From the NCBI GenBank assembly GCA_905181635.1, contig CAJIYM010000003.1:124001-188000 (forward strand): a stretch of DNA of 64,000 nucleotides, in the 5' to 3' direction. Shown here piece by piece: positions 19,533-29,881 of this stretch. The notes below the pieces were generated by a model, which was not told where the DNA came from, ran no database searches, and saw only the letters and a program-made list of their open reading frames with translations. A program made the translations under genes and the position numbers. Numbering within the stretch: position 1 is the stretch's first letter; each line of letters starts with the position of its first letter. This DNA comes from an uncultured Flavobacteriales bacterium (GTDB taxonomy: Bacteria > Bacteroidota > Bacteroidia > Flavobacteriales > BACL11).

Positions 19533-21476
19533 ATGATTAATATTACTCTTCCTGATGGAAGTATCAAACAAGTAGAAAGTGGAACTTCCGCAATGGATAT
19601 TGCTATGGGAATTTCTGAAGGGCTTGCACGAAATGTGCTATCGGCTAGTGTAAACGGAGAAGTTTGGGATGCAAACCGATCTATCACTAACGACTCTACC
19701 CTTAACCTGCATACTTGGAATGATAAACAAGGTAAGATAAGTTTTTGGCATTCTTCTGCTCACATTATGGCAGAAGCATTAGAAGCTCTTTACCCTGGAG
19801 TTAAGTTAGGAATTGGCCCTGCAATTGATAGCGGATTTTACTATGATATTGATTTAGGTGATCGCGTTCTTTCCTCTGATGAATTACCAAAAATTGAGCA
19901 GAAAATGAAGGAGTTAGCTTCTCAGAAAATGTCATTTGATAGAGAGGAGGTGTCAAAAGAAGAAGCTATTGCTTATTTCACTGAAAAAGGAGATGAGTAC
20001 AAATTAGAATTATTAGATGGATTAGATGATGGAACAATTACTTTTTATACTCAAGGTAATTTCACTGATTTATGTAGAGGACCGCATATCCCGTCTACCG
20101 GAAAAATAAAAGCAATTAAACTATTAACTATTGCAGGAGCATACTGGAGAGGAGATGAAAATCGTAAACAACTTACCCGTATTTATGGAGTGTCCTTCCC
20201 AAAGCAAAAAGAACTTACCGCACACCTAGAATTATTGGAGGAAGCAAAAAAGCGTGACCACCGAAAACTAGGGAAGGAAATGGAATTATTTACTTTTTCC
20301 CAAAAAGTAGGGCAAGGTTTACCTTTATGGTTACCAAAAGGAGCACAACTGCGTGAAAAATTAGAAAATTTCCTGAAAAAAGCTCAAACAAAAGCAGGCT
20401 ATTTACCTGTTATAACACCACATATAGGACACAAAGATTTATATGTATGTTCAGGACATTACGAAAAATATGGAGAGGATTCTTTCCAACCTATCAAAAC
20501 TCCTAATGAAGGAGAGGAATTTTTCTTAAAACCTATGAACTGCCCTCACCATTGTGAGATTTATAAAGCAAAACAATATTCTTATCGCGATTTACCTGTT
20601 CGTTTTGCAGAATTTGGTACTGTTTATCGTTATGAGCAATCTGGAGAATTACATGGATTAACTAGAGTTAGAGGGTTTACTCAAGATGACGCTCATTTAT
20701 TTGTTCGTCCTGATCAAGTAAAACAAGAATTCATGTCGGTAATTGACTTGGTATTATATGTTTTCAAAGCTTTAGGATTTGAGGAATACAAAGCACAAAT
20801 CTCTTTGCGCGACACAGAAAATAAAACAAAATATATTGGTTCGGATGAAAACTGGGAAAAAGCAGAATCAGCAATTATTGAAGCAGCTGCTGAAAAGGGA
20901 TTAGAAACAGTTATAGAATATGGAGAAGCCGCATTTTATGGTCCTAAGTTAGACTTTATGGTCAAAGATGCTTTAGGTAGAGAGTGGCAATTAGGAACTA
21001 TTCAGGTAGACTACAATTTACCAGAGCGTTTTGAACTAGAATACACAGGTGCAGACAACCAAAAACACAGACCAGTAATGATTCACAGGGCTCCATTCGG
21101 TTCTATGGAACGATTTGTTGCTGTATTAATCGAGCATTGTGGAGGTAATTTCCCCCTTTGGTTAGCCCCTGACCAGTACATCATATTACCTATCAGTGAG
21201 AAATATCATGATTATGCTGAAAAAGTATCTCAAGTATTAAAAAATTACGATATTTGCGGCCCAATTGACCATAGGGCTGAAACTACCGGCAGAAAGATTA
21301 GAGATGCAGAAGTTTCAAAAGTTCCTTACATCATTATAGTTGGCGAAAGAGAGGAAAATGATGGAAGTGTCTCGGTTCGTAAACATGGAGGTGAGGATTT
21401 AGGAAGTATTTCGGTTGATGGATTAGTAACAAGAATAACAGAAGAAATAGATAATTTAATAACTTTTAATAACTAA
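19533..21476 (+). CDS. thrS: Threonyl-tRNA synthetase
   Basis: [27 protein letters not shown]-type motif ([14 protein letters not shown]), [43 protein letters not shown]. Confidence 0.96.
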   Translation: MINITLPDGSIKQVESGTSAMDIAMGISEGLARNVLSASVNGEVWDANRSITNDSTLNLHTWNDKQGKISFWHSSAHIMAEALEALYPGVKLGIGPAIDSGFYYDIDLGDRVLSSDELPKIEQKMKELASQKMSFDREEVSKEEAIAYFTEKGDEYKLELLDGLDDGTITFYTQGNFTDLCRGPHIPSTGKIKAIKLLTIAGAYWRGDENRKQLTRIYGVSFPKQKELTAHLELLEEAKKRDHRKLGKEMELFTFSQKVGQGLPLWLPKGAQLREKLENFLKKAQTKAGYLPVITPHIGHKDLYVCSGHYEKYGEDSFQPIKTPNEGEEFFLKPMNCPHHCEIYKAKQYSYRDLPVRFAEFGTVYRYEQSGELHGLTRVRGFTQDDAHLFVRPDQVKQEFMSVIDLVLYVFKALGFEEYKAQISLRDTENKTKYIGSDENWEKAESAIIEAAAEKGLETVIEYGEAAFYGPKLDFMVKDALGREWQLGTIQVDYNLPERFELEYTGADNQKHRPVMIHRAPFGSMERFVAVLIEHCGGNFPLWLAPDQYIILPISEKYHDYAEKVSQVLKNYDICGPIDHRAETTGRKIRDAEVSKVPYIIIVGEREENDGSVSVRKHGGEDLGSISVDGLVTRITEEIDNLITFNN

Positions 21477-21488
21477 AACGGTAACGCA

Positions 21489-22037
21489 ATCGCAAAAAAG
21501 AGACCATTCAGAGGTAGAGTAATAGAGAAAAAACTACACCGAACTAACAGAGAAATAACAGCCGCATTCGTAAGAATGGTAGGCGAAGGAGGCGAACCAA
21601 ATATTGTTTCGCTTGATGAGGCACTTAAAATTGCCAGAAACCTTAACTTAGATTTAGTAGAGATATCTCCGAAAGCTGAACCACCAGTTTGTAAAATAAT
21701 TGATTACAAAAAGTTTATTTACGACCAGAAGAAGAAGCAAAAAGCAATCAAAAGTAAAGCACAAAAGGTTGTTATTAAAGAATTAAGATTTGGCCCAAAT
21801 ACTGGAGAACATGATTTTGATTTTAAATTAAAACATGCAAAAAGTTTTTTAGAAGATGGATCAAAAGTAAAAGCATTTGTATTCTTTAGAGGTAGATCAA
21901 TCATCTTTAAAGACAAAGGACAAATCTTACTTTTAAGACTAGCACAAGCGCTAGAAGATATAGGTGTAGTTGAAACCATGCCAAAGCTTGACGGAAAGAA
22001 AATGATAATGATAATAGCACCAAAAAAGAAGAAATAA
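21489..22037 (+). CDS. infC: Translation initiation factor IF-3, probable ATC start
   Basis: In-frame extension upstream of the ATG at 21576 reads (I)AKKRPFRGRVIEKKLHRTNREITAAFVR, containing the IF-3 HRxNxxI motif; the only upstream in-frame stop is the thrS stop at 21474. Confidence 0.9.
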   Translation: MAKKRPFRGRVIEKKLHRTNREITAAFVRMVGEGGEPNIVSLDEALKIARNLNLDLVEISPKAEPPVCKIIDYKKFIYDQKKKQKAIKSKAQKVVIKELRFGPNTGEHDFDFKLKHAKSFLEDGSKVKAFVFFRGRSIIFKDKGQILLLRLAQALEDIGVVETMPKLDGKKMIMIIAPKKKK

Positions 22038-22051
22038 AATAAAGAGAAACA

Positions 22052-22246
22052 ATGCCAAAAATGAAAACAAAGGCTGGAGCCAAGAAAAGATTCAAACTTA
22101 CTGGCTCTGGTAAACTAAAAAGAAAGCATGCTTTCAAGTCACACATCTTAACTAAGAAAGAGACTAAACAAAAGCACAACTTAACTAAAACAGGATTTGT
22201 ATCGAAATCTGACACAAAAAGTGTTAAGCTTCAGTTAGGTATCTAA
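22052..22246 (+). CDS. rpmI: 50S ribosomal protein L35
   Basis: [36 protein letters not shown]. Confidence 0.96.
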   Translation: MPKMKTKAGAKKRFKLTGSGKLKRKHAFKSHILTKKETKQKHNLTKTGFVSKSDTKSVKLQLGI

Positions 22247-22270
22247 CAAAACAAATTAGGTTATTAACCA

Positions 22271-22317
22271 GGTATATAGTTCAAGTAAGGGCACAAAATT
22301 AAAAGCCACTATACACC
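22271..22317 (+). promoter_or_regulatory. Candidate hairpin between rpmI and rplT
   Basis: GGTATATAG (22271-22279) pairs with CTATACACC (22309-22317), 8 of 9 positions complementary. Confidence 0.3.
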
Positions 22318-22332
22318 AAAAAAAATTAAACT

Positions 22333-22677
22333 ATGCCAAGATCGGTAAATTCAGTAGCTGCAAAAGCTAGAAGAGACAAAATTTTAAAAGCTGCCAAAGG
22401 ATACTTTGGGAGAAGAAAAAATGTACATACAGTAGCAAAGAATGCTGTAGAGAAAGGAATGCAATATGCATACCGTGATAGAAAAAACAAGAAAAGAACT
22501 TTCCGTGCATTATGGATTGCAAGAATTAATGCAGGAACAAGATTACACGGAATGTCTTATTCACAGTTTATGGGTAAAATTCATGCTAACGGAATAGAGC
22601 TAAATAGAAAAGTTTTAGCTGATTTAGCAATGAATCACCCAGAGGCTTTCAAAGTAATTTTGGATAAAATAAAATAA
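22333..22677 (+). CDS. rplT: 50S ribosomal protein L20
   Basis: [30 protein letters not shown]...[19 protein letters not shown]. Confidence 0.97.
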   Translation: MPRSVNSVAAKARRDKILKAAKGYFGRRKNVHTVAKNAVEKGMQYAYRDRKNKKRTFRALWIARINAGTRLHGMSYSQFMGKIHANGIELNRKVLADLAMNHPEAFKVILDKIK

Positions 22678-22700
22678 ATTTTTTAGTGGTGCTAGAAAAG

Positions 22701-22727
22701 AAAAGGCGAACATTTGTTCGCCTTTTT
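22701..22727. terminator. Bidirectional Rho-independent terminator
   Basis: AAAAGGCGAACATTTGTTCGCCTTTTT, between convergent rplT and YqeY-family genes. Confidence 0.85.
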
Positions 22728-22768
22728 AATTACCTCTATTTTTTACCAAACTTTAACTCAAAACCAAA

Positions 22769-23215
22769 TTAGGAAAGTTCCTCTTTAACTATTCTAGAAA
22801 TTAGTGAACCAGCTGCCTTTCCATTCAATCTTCCCATTAAAGGCCCCATACATTTACCAATATCAGCAGGTGATGATGCCCCAACACTTTCAATAACTTC
22901 TTTAACAATCTGCCTTACCTGCTCATCTTCCATCTGAGATGGCAAGTAAGGTTCAAGGTAAGCTAGTTGATTTACTTCATCAACTACCAAGTCAGGTCTA
23001 TTTTGCTCTTCAAAAATTGTAGCAGAGTCTTTCCTTTGCTTTACTAACTTAGTAATTATCTTTAAAGAAACTTCATCAGAAACTAATGAGCTACCATCTT
23101 TAGTTGCTTCTAACATAATAGCAGACTTTACCGCTCTAAGTGCAGCTAGTTTATCTACATTTCTAGCTTTCATAGCATCCTTTATATCGCTTGTAATTTG
23201 TTCTTGTACACTCAT
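22769..23215 (-). CDS. GatB/YqeY domain-containing protein
   Basis: DIKDAMKARNVDKLAALRAVKSAI, YLPSQM, IGKCMGPLMGRLNGKAAGSLISRIVKEEL. Confidence 0.9.
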   Translation of the reverse strand: MSVQEQITSDIKDAMKARNVDKLAALRAVKSAIMLEATKDGSSLVSDEVSLKIITKLVKQRKDSATIFEEQNRPDLVVDEVNQLAYLEPYLPSQMEDEQVRQIVKEVIESVGASSPADIGKCMGPLMGRLNGKAAGSLISRIVKEELS

Positions 23216-24234
23216 AATTTTTTATATTTTTTGTTTTGTAATTGCAATTGTTCTAAAGCTTCTACAGCAAAAGTATATTTAGGGTTAATCTCTATTGCTC
23301 GTTTATAATCTATTTCCGCTTGTTTTATATTTCCTAAAGTTTCAAAACAATTCCCTCTGGAATAATAAGCCTCAAAAAATTCAGAATTAGAATAAATAGC
23401 ATCTGAAAAATTATTAGAAGCCACATCATATAATCCTAATTCCATGTGGATAAATCCAATATTATAATGTCCGCTACTGTGAGTAAAATTAACTTTATGC
23501 AATTCAGAATAGGCCTCCAAAGCAGCATTCCAATTCATAGTGCTTTGATAAAACAAAGCTTTATTATAAAGAGTCATCTCATCAGTAGAATCTAATTGCA
23601 AAGCATTATTGTAATACACTACTGCGCTAGTATCTCCCTTAACATGATACATTTGCCCTAACTGAACAAGTCCTTCCTTAAACTCAGGATTGACATTTAC
23701 AGAATTTCTAAAACAATTAATAGCATTATCATCTTGCCCTAACTGCTTAAAAGCATATCCCATTAACATATGGGTTTTTGCTTGATTATATTCAATTTTT
23801 AATGAGTAATTAAAACAGTTTATAGCTTCTTTGTATTTCGCATAAGCTAACATCAACTCACCTAGTAAAGCTTGAGACTTATGATCCTTATCATCTAATA
23901 CTATTGCTTTAGTTAAATGGTTTTTGACTAATGAAGGGTACTTAGCATTTGCATTTTTCCTTTTTGAAAGCTCAAAATAAATTTCTGCAACTAAATAATG
24001 AAAATCAGGATTTAGAGAATCAAGCTTCACACATTGAGTTAAATCAAAAAGAGCGGATTCTAGATTATTAAGTTCCTTATTGTAGTTAGCTCTATCTAAT
24101 AATAGAATAGTGTTAGTAGGATCTTTTTGAATTGCTTCAGAAAGTAAAATAATTTCTGATTTTTTAGTGTTATTTTCCTTACCAACGCAAGCGCAAAGTA
24201 AAAGAACCGAAAAAAATGCAATTTTACGCATCAT
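23212..24234 (-). CDS. Tetratricopeptide repeat lipoprotein
   Basis: Lipobox-like LLLCAC; serial TPR-like motifs (AINCFRNSVNVNPEFKEGLVQLGQMY etc.). Confidence 0.85.
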   Translation of the reverse strand: MMRKIAFFSVLLLCACVGKENNTKKSEIILLSEAIQKDPTNTILLLDRANYNKELNNLESALFDLTQCVKLDSLNPDFHYLVAEIYFELSKRKNANAKYPSLVKNHLTKAIVLDDKDHKSQALLGELMLAYAKYKEAINCFNYSLKIEYNQAKTHMLMGYAFKQLGQDDNAINCFRNSVNVNPEFKEGLVQLGQMYHVKGDTSAVVYYNNALQLDSTDEMTLYNKALFYQSTMNWNAALEAYSELHKVNFTHSSGHYNIGFIHMELGLYDVASNNFSDAIYSNSEFFEAYYSRGNCFETLGNIKQAEIDYKRAIEINPKYTFAVEALEQLQLQNKKYKKL

Positions 24235-24240
24235 CAGTAT

Positions 24241-25242
24241 TTATTCTTGAGTTAAAGCTTCTTTAATTTTTTTTTCAATTTCCTGAGCAAGCTCAGGGTT
24301 GTCAGCAATCATTTGCTTTACAGCATCACGCCCTTGACCAAGTTTTGTGTCACCATAACTAAACCAGGAACCTGATTTGTTAACAACATCTAAATCTACC
24401 GCTTTATCCAAAACCTCCCCAGAACGAGAAATTCCTTCACCAAACATAATATCAAATTCAACTTTTCTAAAAGGTGGAGCGACTTTATTCTTTACCACTT
24501 TTACTCTAGTTCTGTTACCAATAATATCTTCTCCATTCTTAATAGCACCAATTCTTCTTATATCTAAACGAATAGAAGAATAAAACTTGAGAGCATTACC
24601 ACCAGTAGTTGTTTCAGGGTTTCCAAACATAACACCAATCTTCATTCTTATCTGGTTAATAAAGATAACTGTACATTGCGTTTTGCTAATTGTAGCAGTA
24701 AGCTTTCTAAGTGCTTGAGACATCAAACGAGCATGAAGTCCCATTTTGGAATCACCCATTTCTCCTTCAATTTCTGATTTTGGTGTAAGTGCCGCAACTG
24801 AATCAATTACTACTAAATCCACTGCCCCAGAACTAATTAAATGATCTGCAATCTCTAAAGCTTGCTCACCATTATCAGGCTGTGAAATATACAGATTATC
24901 AACATCAACACCCAAATTTTTTGCATATGCAGCATCAAAAGCATGTTCAGCATCAATAAAAGCAGCGATACCACCTTGCTTTTGCACCTCTGCAATTGCG
25001 TGGATAGTTAAAGTTGTTTTTCCTGAAGATTCAGGACCATAAATCTCAATTACTCGTCCTCTTGGATACCCACCTATACCAAGAGCTAAATCCAACCCAA
25101 TTGAACCTGTCGGTATAGCCTCAATATCTTCGACTACCCTATCACCTAACTTCATTACCACACCTTTTCCGTAGGATTTTTCTAACTTACCTAAAGTAAG
25201 TTCTAATGCTTTTAATTTTGCACTTTGGTCTTTTTTACTCAT
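24241..25242 (-). CDS. recA: Recombinase RecA
   Basis: [63 protein letters not shown]. Confidence 0.97.
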   Translation of the reverse strand: MSKKDQSAKLKALELTLGKLEKSYGKGVVMKLGDRVVEDIEAIPTGSIGLDLALGIGGYPRGRVIEIYGPESSGKTTLTIHAIAEVQKQGGIAAFIDAEHAFDAAYAKNLGVDVDNLYISQPDNGEQALEIADHLISSGAVDLVVIDSVAALTPKSEIEGEMGDSKMGLHARLMSQALRKLTATISKTQCTVIFINQIRMKIGVMFGNPETTTGGNALKFYSSIRLDIRRIGAIKNGEDIIGNRTRVKVVKNKVAPPFRKVEFDIMFGEGISRSGEVLDKAVDLDVVNKSGSWFSYGDTKLGQGRDAVKQMIADNPELAQEIEKKIKEALTQE

Positions 25243-25317
25243 AGTTATAAATTTTATACAAATTAGAGAAATTATCTAACAAACATCTAAAAAAATTAGA
25301 CAGTTTTATTAACAAAA

Positions 25318-25953
25318 TTAATTTTTTGAGTAATACTTGCAGATAGATGTAATACCACACCTTTCACACTCTGGCCTTCTTGCCTTACAAATGTACCTTC
25401 CATGTAATATCATCCAATGGTGAGCAATATTTAATTTCTCTTGTGGGAAAAATTTTAATAACTGTAATTCAGCTTGCAAAGGATTTTTAGCATTAGTGGT
25501 AATACCAATTCTATCGGCAACTCTAAACACATGAGTATCTACTGGCATAGCTGGAATATCAAAATAAACTGAACCTACTACATTAGCTGTCTTCCTTCCA
25601 ACACCCGGTAATTTTTGTAAATCTTTAAGGTTAGAAGGAATTTCACTATTAAAATCTTGCACTAACATTATTGCCATACCAGACAAATACTTTGCTTTAT
25701 TCCTTGGGTAAGTACAGGATTTAATTAAATCAAAAATTACATCTATTGAGGATTCAGACATAACTTTTGCTGTAGGCATCTCTCTAAATAAATCCTTTGT
25801 AATTATGTTAATTCGTTTGTCCGTGCATTGAGCCGAAAGCAATACAGCAACTGTAAGCTCAAAAGCATTCGAATAGTTAAGTTCAGTTTTTGCTATAGGC
25901 ATATGCTCAGAAAAATGAGCTATAAATCGGTCAGTTCTTTCTTGTTTATTCAC
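25318..25953 (-). CDS. nth: Endonuclease III
   Basis: VAVLLSAQCTDKRIN, LPGVGRKTANVV, VDTHVFRV; [4Fe-4S] pattern CKARRPECERCGITSIC (C-x6-C-x2-C-x5-C). GTG start. Confidence 0.95.
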   Translation of the reverse strand: MNKQERTDRFIAHFSEHMPIAKTELNYSNAFELTVAVLLSAQCTDKRINIITKDLFREMPTAKVMSESSIDVIFDLIKSCTYPRNKAKYLSGMAIMLVQDFNSEIPSNLKDLQKLPGVGRKTANVVGSVYFDIPAMPVDTHVFRVADRIGITTNAKNPLQAELQLLKFFPQEKLNIAHHWMILHGRYICKARRPECERCGITSICKYYSKN

Positions 25954-25957
25954 AAAT

Positions 25958-25965
25958 CAAAAGTA
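25958..25965 (-). promoter_or_regulatory. Bacteroidota -7 element TACTTTTG abutting the nth GTG start
   Basis: TAnnTTTG on the minus strand, 4 nt before the GTG. Confidence 0.4.
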
Positions 25966-25995
25966 AAAATAAAAGAGGCCTAATAACCTCTTTTA
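25966..25995 (-). terminator. Rho-independent terminator of the sigma factor/67-aa gene unit
   Basis: Perfect 9-bp stem TAAAAGAGG/CCTCTTTTA followed on the minus strand by a T-rich tract. Confidence 0.7.
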
Positions 25996-26009
25996 CTAAA
26001 CAAAACCAC

Positions 26010-26213
26010 TTAGTTTAACGAAATTAGAATTTTATCTTTCAACTTTGTTCTAATTGCTTTCACTGAACTTGCATACGCAAGAATAATATCAATAGTTTCT
26101 TTTTTAGGCCCAATCTGGCTTTCAGAAAGGATGCTGTGTACTGATTTGTCAAATAAAGTGTATTGTTCTTTTAACAAATGATTCAACATTTTTAAAGTAG
26201 AGTTTTTTCTCAT
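26010..26213 (-). CDS. Small hypothetical protein (67 aa) downstream of sigma factor
   Basis: MRKNSTLKMLNHLLKEQYTLFDKSVHSIL...; intact ORF, same strand, followed by a terminator. Confidence 0.6.
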   Translation of the reverse strand: MRKNSTLKMLNHLLKEQYTLFDKSVHSILSESQIGPKKETIDIILAYASSVKAIRTKLKDKILISLN

Positions 26214-26283
26214 ATAGGATTTTTTTAAGTTTCATTATACATCCTAACGCAATATACTGTTTTATATTATGTAGACTAAACGT

Positions 26284-26871
26284 TTACTTCAATTGTAAGT
26301 CAATATGCTGCTTAGCAGCTAACTTCCTAAGGTTTATTAAGGCATAACGCATTCTACCTAAAGCTGTATTGATACTTGAATCAGTTAAATCTGAAATTTC
26401 CTTAAATGATAAATCTTCAAAATATCTCATCTTTAACACTTCTTTTTGATCATCAGGTAACTGTTCAATTAATATTTTCAAATCGGAATGCACCTGACTT
26501 TGTATCATTATTTCTTCTTGATTTCTATTACCATCATCTATCACATCAAAAATATCAAATTCTGAATTAGGTCTAATTTTTCTCATTTTTGACTCCTTCC
26601 TAAAATGATCAATAACTAAATTATGAGATATACGCATCATCCAAGGTAAAAATTTGCCTTCCTCGTTATACTTACCTTTTTGTAAAGAATTAATTACTTT
26701 AATGAAGGTATCCTGAAAAATATCTTCCGTAATATCACGATTTTTAACTTTTGACATAATAAAAGCAAATACCCTACTTTTATGCCTACTTAATAAAATC
26801 TCAAATGATTTATTATCACCATTTAAAAAATTTTGTACTAATAATTTATCTGATAAATTGTCTAACAACAT
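26284..26871 (-). CDS. RNA polymerase sigma factor, sigma-70/ECF family
   Basis: DITEDIFQDTFIKVI, WMMRISHNLVIDHFRKE, LPDDQKEVLKMRYFEDLSFKEISDLTDSSINTALGRM. Confidence 0.93.
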   Translation of the reverse strand: MLLDNLSDKLLVQNFLNGDNKSFEILLSRHKSRVFAFIMSKVKNRDITEDIFQDTFIKVINSLQKGKYNEEGKFLPWMMRISHNLVIDHFRKESKMRKIRPNSEFDIFDVIDDGNRNQEEIMIQSQVHSDLKILIEQLPDDQKEVLKMRYFEDLSFKEISDLTDSSINTALGRMRYALINLRKLAAKQHIDLQLK

Positions 26872-26999
26872 ATACTTTATTTTAGTTAATAAGAATTTTA
26901 AAGTAAATGTGTGACTATAGGCGAGTATGTTGTTAATTAATTATATGAATTCAGGGTCAAATATAGTAAAACAATTTTAATTATCCAAATCTAATTTAT

Positions 27000-27007
27000 T
27001 AGCTTTG
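27000..27007 (+). promoter_or_regulatory. Bacteroidota -7 element TAGCTTTG upstream of uvrA
   Basis: TAnnTTTG match 19 nt before the ATG at 27027. Confidence 0.45.
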
Positions 27008-27026
27008 CAAATTGTGTAAAAATTAG

Positions 27027-29798
27027 ATGACTAAAAAAAAAATAAATACTTCCAATAAAATTGTGATTAAGGGCGCACGCGTGCACAACCTTAAAAACAT
27101 CTCAATTAACATACCAAAAGACAAATTAATTGTTATTTCTGGGGTATCGGGTAGTGGTAAATCTTCATTAGCCTTTGATACTTTATTTGCCGAAGGGCAA
27201 AGAAGATACATTGAAAGTCTATCTTCATATGCCCGCCAGTTTCTAGGAAAATTACAGAAACCAGAAGTAGATGAAATACTTGGAATTTGCCCTGCGATTG
27301 CTATTGAGCAGAAAACAACCACCAATAACCCTAGGTCAACCATTGGGACAAGTACAGAAATATACGATTATCTAAAACTTCTTTTTGCTAGAATAGGAAA
27401 AACAATTTCACCAATTTCAGGAAAACAAGTAAAACGCCAACAAGTGTCTGATGTGGTTGACTTTATAACAAAACAGCAAAAAGAAGAAACCGTAATTATA
27501 ACTGCCAACTACAAAGGGGAAGAGAATAACAGCATACTAACAAATTTAAGACAACAAGGTTTTTCTCGGATTATACACCAAGGAAAAGTAACTAAAATAA
27601 AAGATTTACTGAAGAATGAGGAAAAAGTACCAAGCAGTAATATACAAGTAGTAATTGATCGTGTAATTATTGACAATACTGATATTAAAGGGAGAATCGC
27701 TGACTCAGTACAAACTGCCTTTTTTGAAGGAAATGGAGAGTGTAATATCTTAATTAATCAGAAGAATCACCATTTCTCTAATAGATTTGAATTAGACGGA
27801 ATACAATTTGAAAAACCGTCCACTCATTTATTTGCTTTCAATAACCCTTATGGAGCTTGCCAAAAGTGTGAAGGTTTTGGCTCCATTCTTGGAATTGATA
27901 AAAAGAAGGTGGTAATCAATGAAAACTTATCAGTATATCAAGGCGCAATAAGCTGTTGGGGTGGCGAAAAACTAAGCAAATGGAAAGAACGATTTATTAT
28001 TCGTGCCTCAAAGTTTGATTTCCCGGTACATAGGCCATACAATGAGTTAACCGAGACAGAAAAAGATATTCTTTGGAACGGAAAGGGAAAGTGCAAAGGA
28101 ATACAGCAGTTTTTTCAAAAATTAGAAAGTCAAAAATACAAAATACAAAACAGAGTACTAATTGCTAGGTATAGAGGGAAAACAGATTGTGATAAATGTA
28201 ATGGATCCAGATTAAGAAAAGATGCCCTGTATGTAAAAGTTGCAGGAAAAAGCATAGCTGATATTGTAAAGATGAATATTGAACATGCACTTTCATTCTT
28301 TGAAAACATAAAACTTGACGCTAAAGATAATAAGATTGCTGCCAGACTAACACAAGAAATTATAAGCAGATTACACTATTTAAACGAAGTGGGCTTAAGT
28401 TATCTTACTCTAGATAGAAAGTCAAACACTTTATCAGGTGGTGAGTCGCAAAGAATAAACCTAGCCACTTCTATTGGAAGTTCATTAGTAGGAGCAATGT
28501 ATATATTAGACGAACCCAGTATTGGATTACACTCAAAAGATACCGAAAGACTTATTAAAATATTGAAAGAATTAAGAGATATTGGTAATACAGTTATAGT
28601 GGTTGAGCATGATGAAGAAATAATGGAACAGGCAGACCAAATTATTGATATTGGCCCTGAAGCAGGAATTCACGGAGGAAAAATAATTTTCCAAGGAAAA
28701 TTAAAAGATATTTATAAAGAGAATAAAAGTTTAACTACCCAATATCTTGCCGGGAAGCTAGTAATTCCCGTTCCTAAAAAAAGAAGAAGCACTAAAGATA
28801 AAGTTATTATTGATGGGATTAATAAACATAATCTAAATAATATAAGTGTAGAATTCCCTTTAAACGGACTCACCTTAGTTACAGGAATGAGTGGTTCTGG
28901 AAAGTCCACATTAATCAGAGATATACTAAAACCTGCTTTAAATACCCATTTCGGTAATTTTAGCAAGACAAATAAGAATTACGAAAACATAAAGGTCAGT
29001 AAAAAAAATCTAACTAGACTGGAATTTATTGACCAAAATCCTATCGGAAAATCATCAAGGTCGAACCCAGCAACATACATAAAAGTATATGATGATATTA
29101 GAAAACTATTTGCTAGGCAACCATTAGCTGAAAGCAGAAAGTATAAAATAGGATTCTTTTCCTTTAATGTTGATGGTGGAAGGTGCGAGCACTGTAAGGG
29201 AGAAGGAGAAATAACTGTAGAAATGCAGTTTATGGCAGATGTACATTTAGAATGTGAACACTGTAAAGGAAAACGTTTTCAAAAAGAAATATTAGAAATA
29301 ACAGTTGGTGATAGAAATATATCAGATATCTTAAACTTATCTGTTTATGAAGCTATAGAGTTTTTTGAAAACAATAATGAAAAAAATATTGCACGAAAAT
29401 TACAACCATTAAAAGATGTTGGATTGAGTTATATAAAACTTGGGCAATCCTCAAATACACTAAGTGGTGGGGAAGCTCAAAGAATAAAATTAGCTTCTTT
29501 TTTAGGTAAAGGAAATACACCTGAAAAAACATTATTCATCTTTGATGAGCCAACTACAGGGCTACATTTTCATGACATAAATAAACTTCTTAATTCCTTT
29601 TATGCACTCATTGAAAAAGGACACTCTATTGTTTGCATTGAACATAATTTAGATGTCATAAAATGCGCTGACTGGATAATTGACCTTGGACCTGAAGGTG
29701 GCGATAAAGGAGGTGATATTGTATTTACAGGAACACCAGAAGAAATAATAAATTGTAAAAAATCAATCACTGGTCACTTTCTTAAAAAGAAAATTTAA
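27027..29798 (+). CDS. uvrA: Excinuclease ABC subunit A
   Basis: KGARVHNLKNISINIPKDKLIVISGVSGSGKSSLAFDTLFAEGQRRYIESLSSYARQFL; CEHCKGEGEITVEMQFMADVHLECEHCKGKRF; LSGGEAQRIKLA. Confidence 0.97.
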   Translation: MTKKKINTSNKIVIKGARVHNLKNISINIPKDKLIVISGVSGSGKSSLAFDTLFAEGQRRYIESLSSYARQFLGKLQKPEVDEILGICPAIAIEQKTTTNNPRSTIGTSTEIYDYLKLLFARIGKTISPISGKQVKRQQVSDVVDFITKQQKEETVIITANYKGEENNSILTNLRQQGFSRIIHQGKVTKIKDLLKNEEKVPSSNIQVVIDRVIIDNTDIKGRIADSVQTAFFEGNGECNILINQKNHHFSNRFELDGIQFEKPSTHLFAFNNPYGACQKCEGFGSILGIDKKKVVINENLSVYQGAISCWGGEKLSKWKERFIIRASKFDFPVHRPYNELTETEKDILWNGKGKCKGIQQFFQKLESQKYKIQNRVLIARYRGKTDCDKCNGSRLRKDALYVKVAGKSIADIVKMNIEHALSFFENIKLDAKDNKIAARLTQEIISRLHYLNEVGLSYLTLDRKSNTLSGGESQRINLATSIGSSLVGAMYILDEPSIGLHSKDTERLIKILKELRDIGNTVIVVEHDEEIMEQADQIIDIGPEAGIHGGKIIFQGKLKDIYKENKSLTTQYLAGKLVIPVPKKRRSTKDKVIIDGINKHNLNNISVEFPLNGLTLVTGMSGSGKSTLIRDILKPALNTHFGNFSKTNKNYENIKVSKKNLTRLEFIDQNPIGKSSRSNPATYIKVYDDIRKLFARQPLAESRKYKIGFFSFNVDGGRCEHCKGEGEITVEMQFMADVHLECEHCKGKRFQKEILEITVGDRNISDILNLSVYEAIEFFENNNEKNIARKLQPLKDVGLSYIKLGQSSNTLSGGEAQRIKLASFLGKGNTPEKTLFIFDEPTTGLHFHDINKLLNSFYALIEKGHSIVCIEHNLDVIKCADWIIDLGPEGGDKGGDIVFTGTPEEIINCKKSITGHFLKKKI

Positions 29799-29816
29799 TT
29801 TATCCCATGTAAAAAG

Positions 29817-29844
29817 AAAAGCCGAGTAAATACTCGGCTTTTTC
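29817..29844. terminator. Bidirectional Rho-independent terminator
   Basis: AAAAGCCGAGTAAATACTCGGCTTTT; between convergent uvrA and the Lys-rich protein gene. Confidence 0.85.
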
Positions 29845-29881
29845 ATATTTAAAATATATAACAGTTTTTATAAAATCTATA

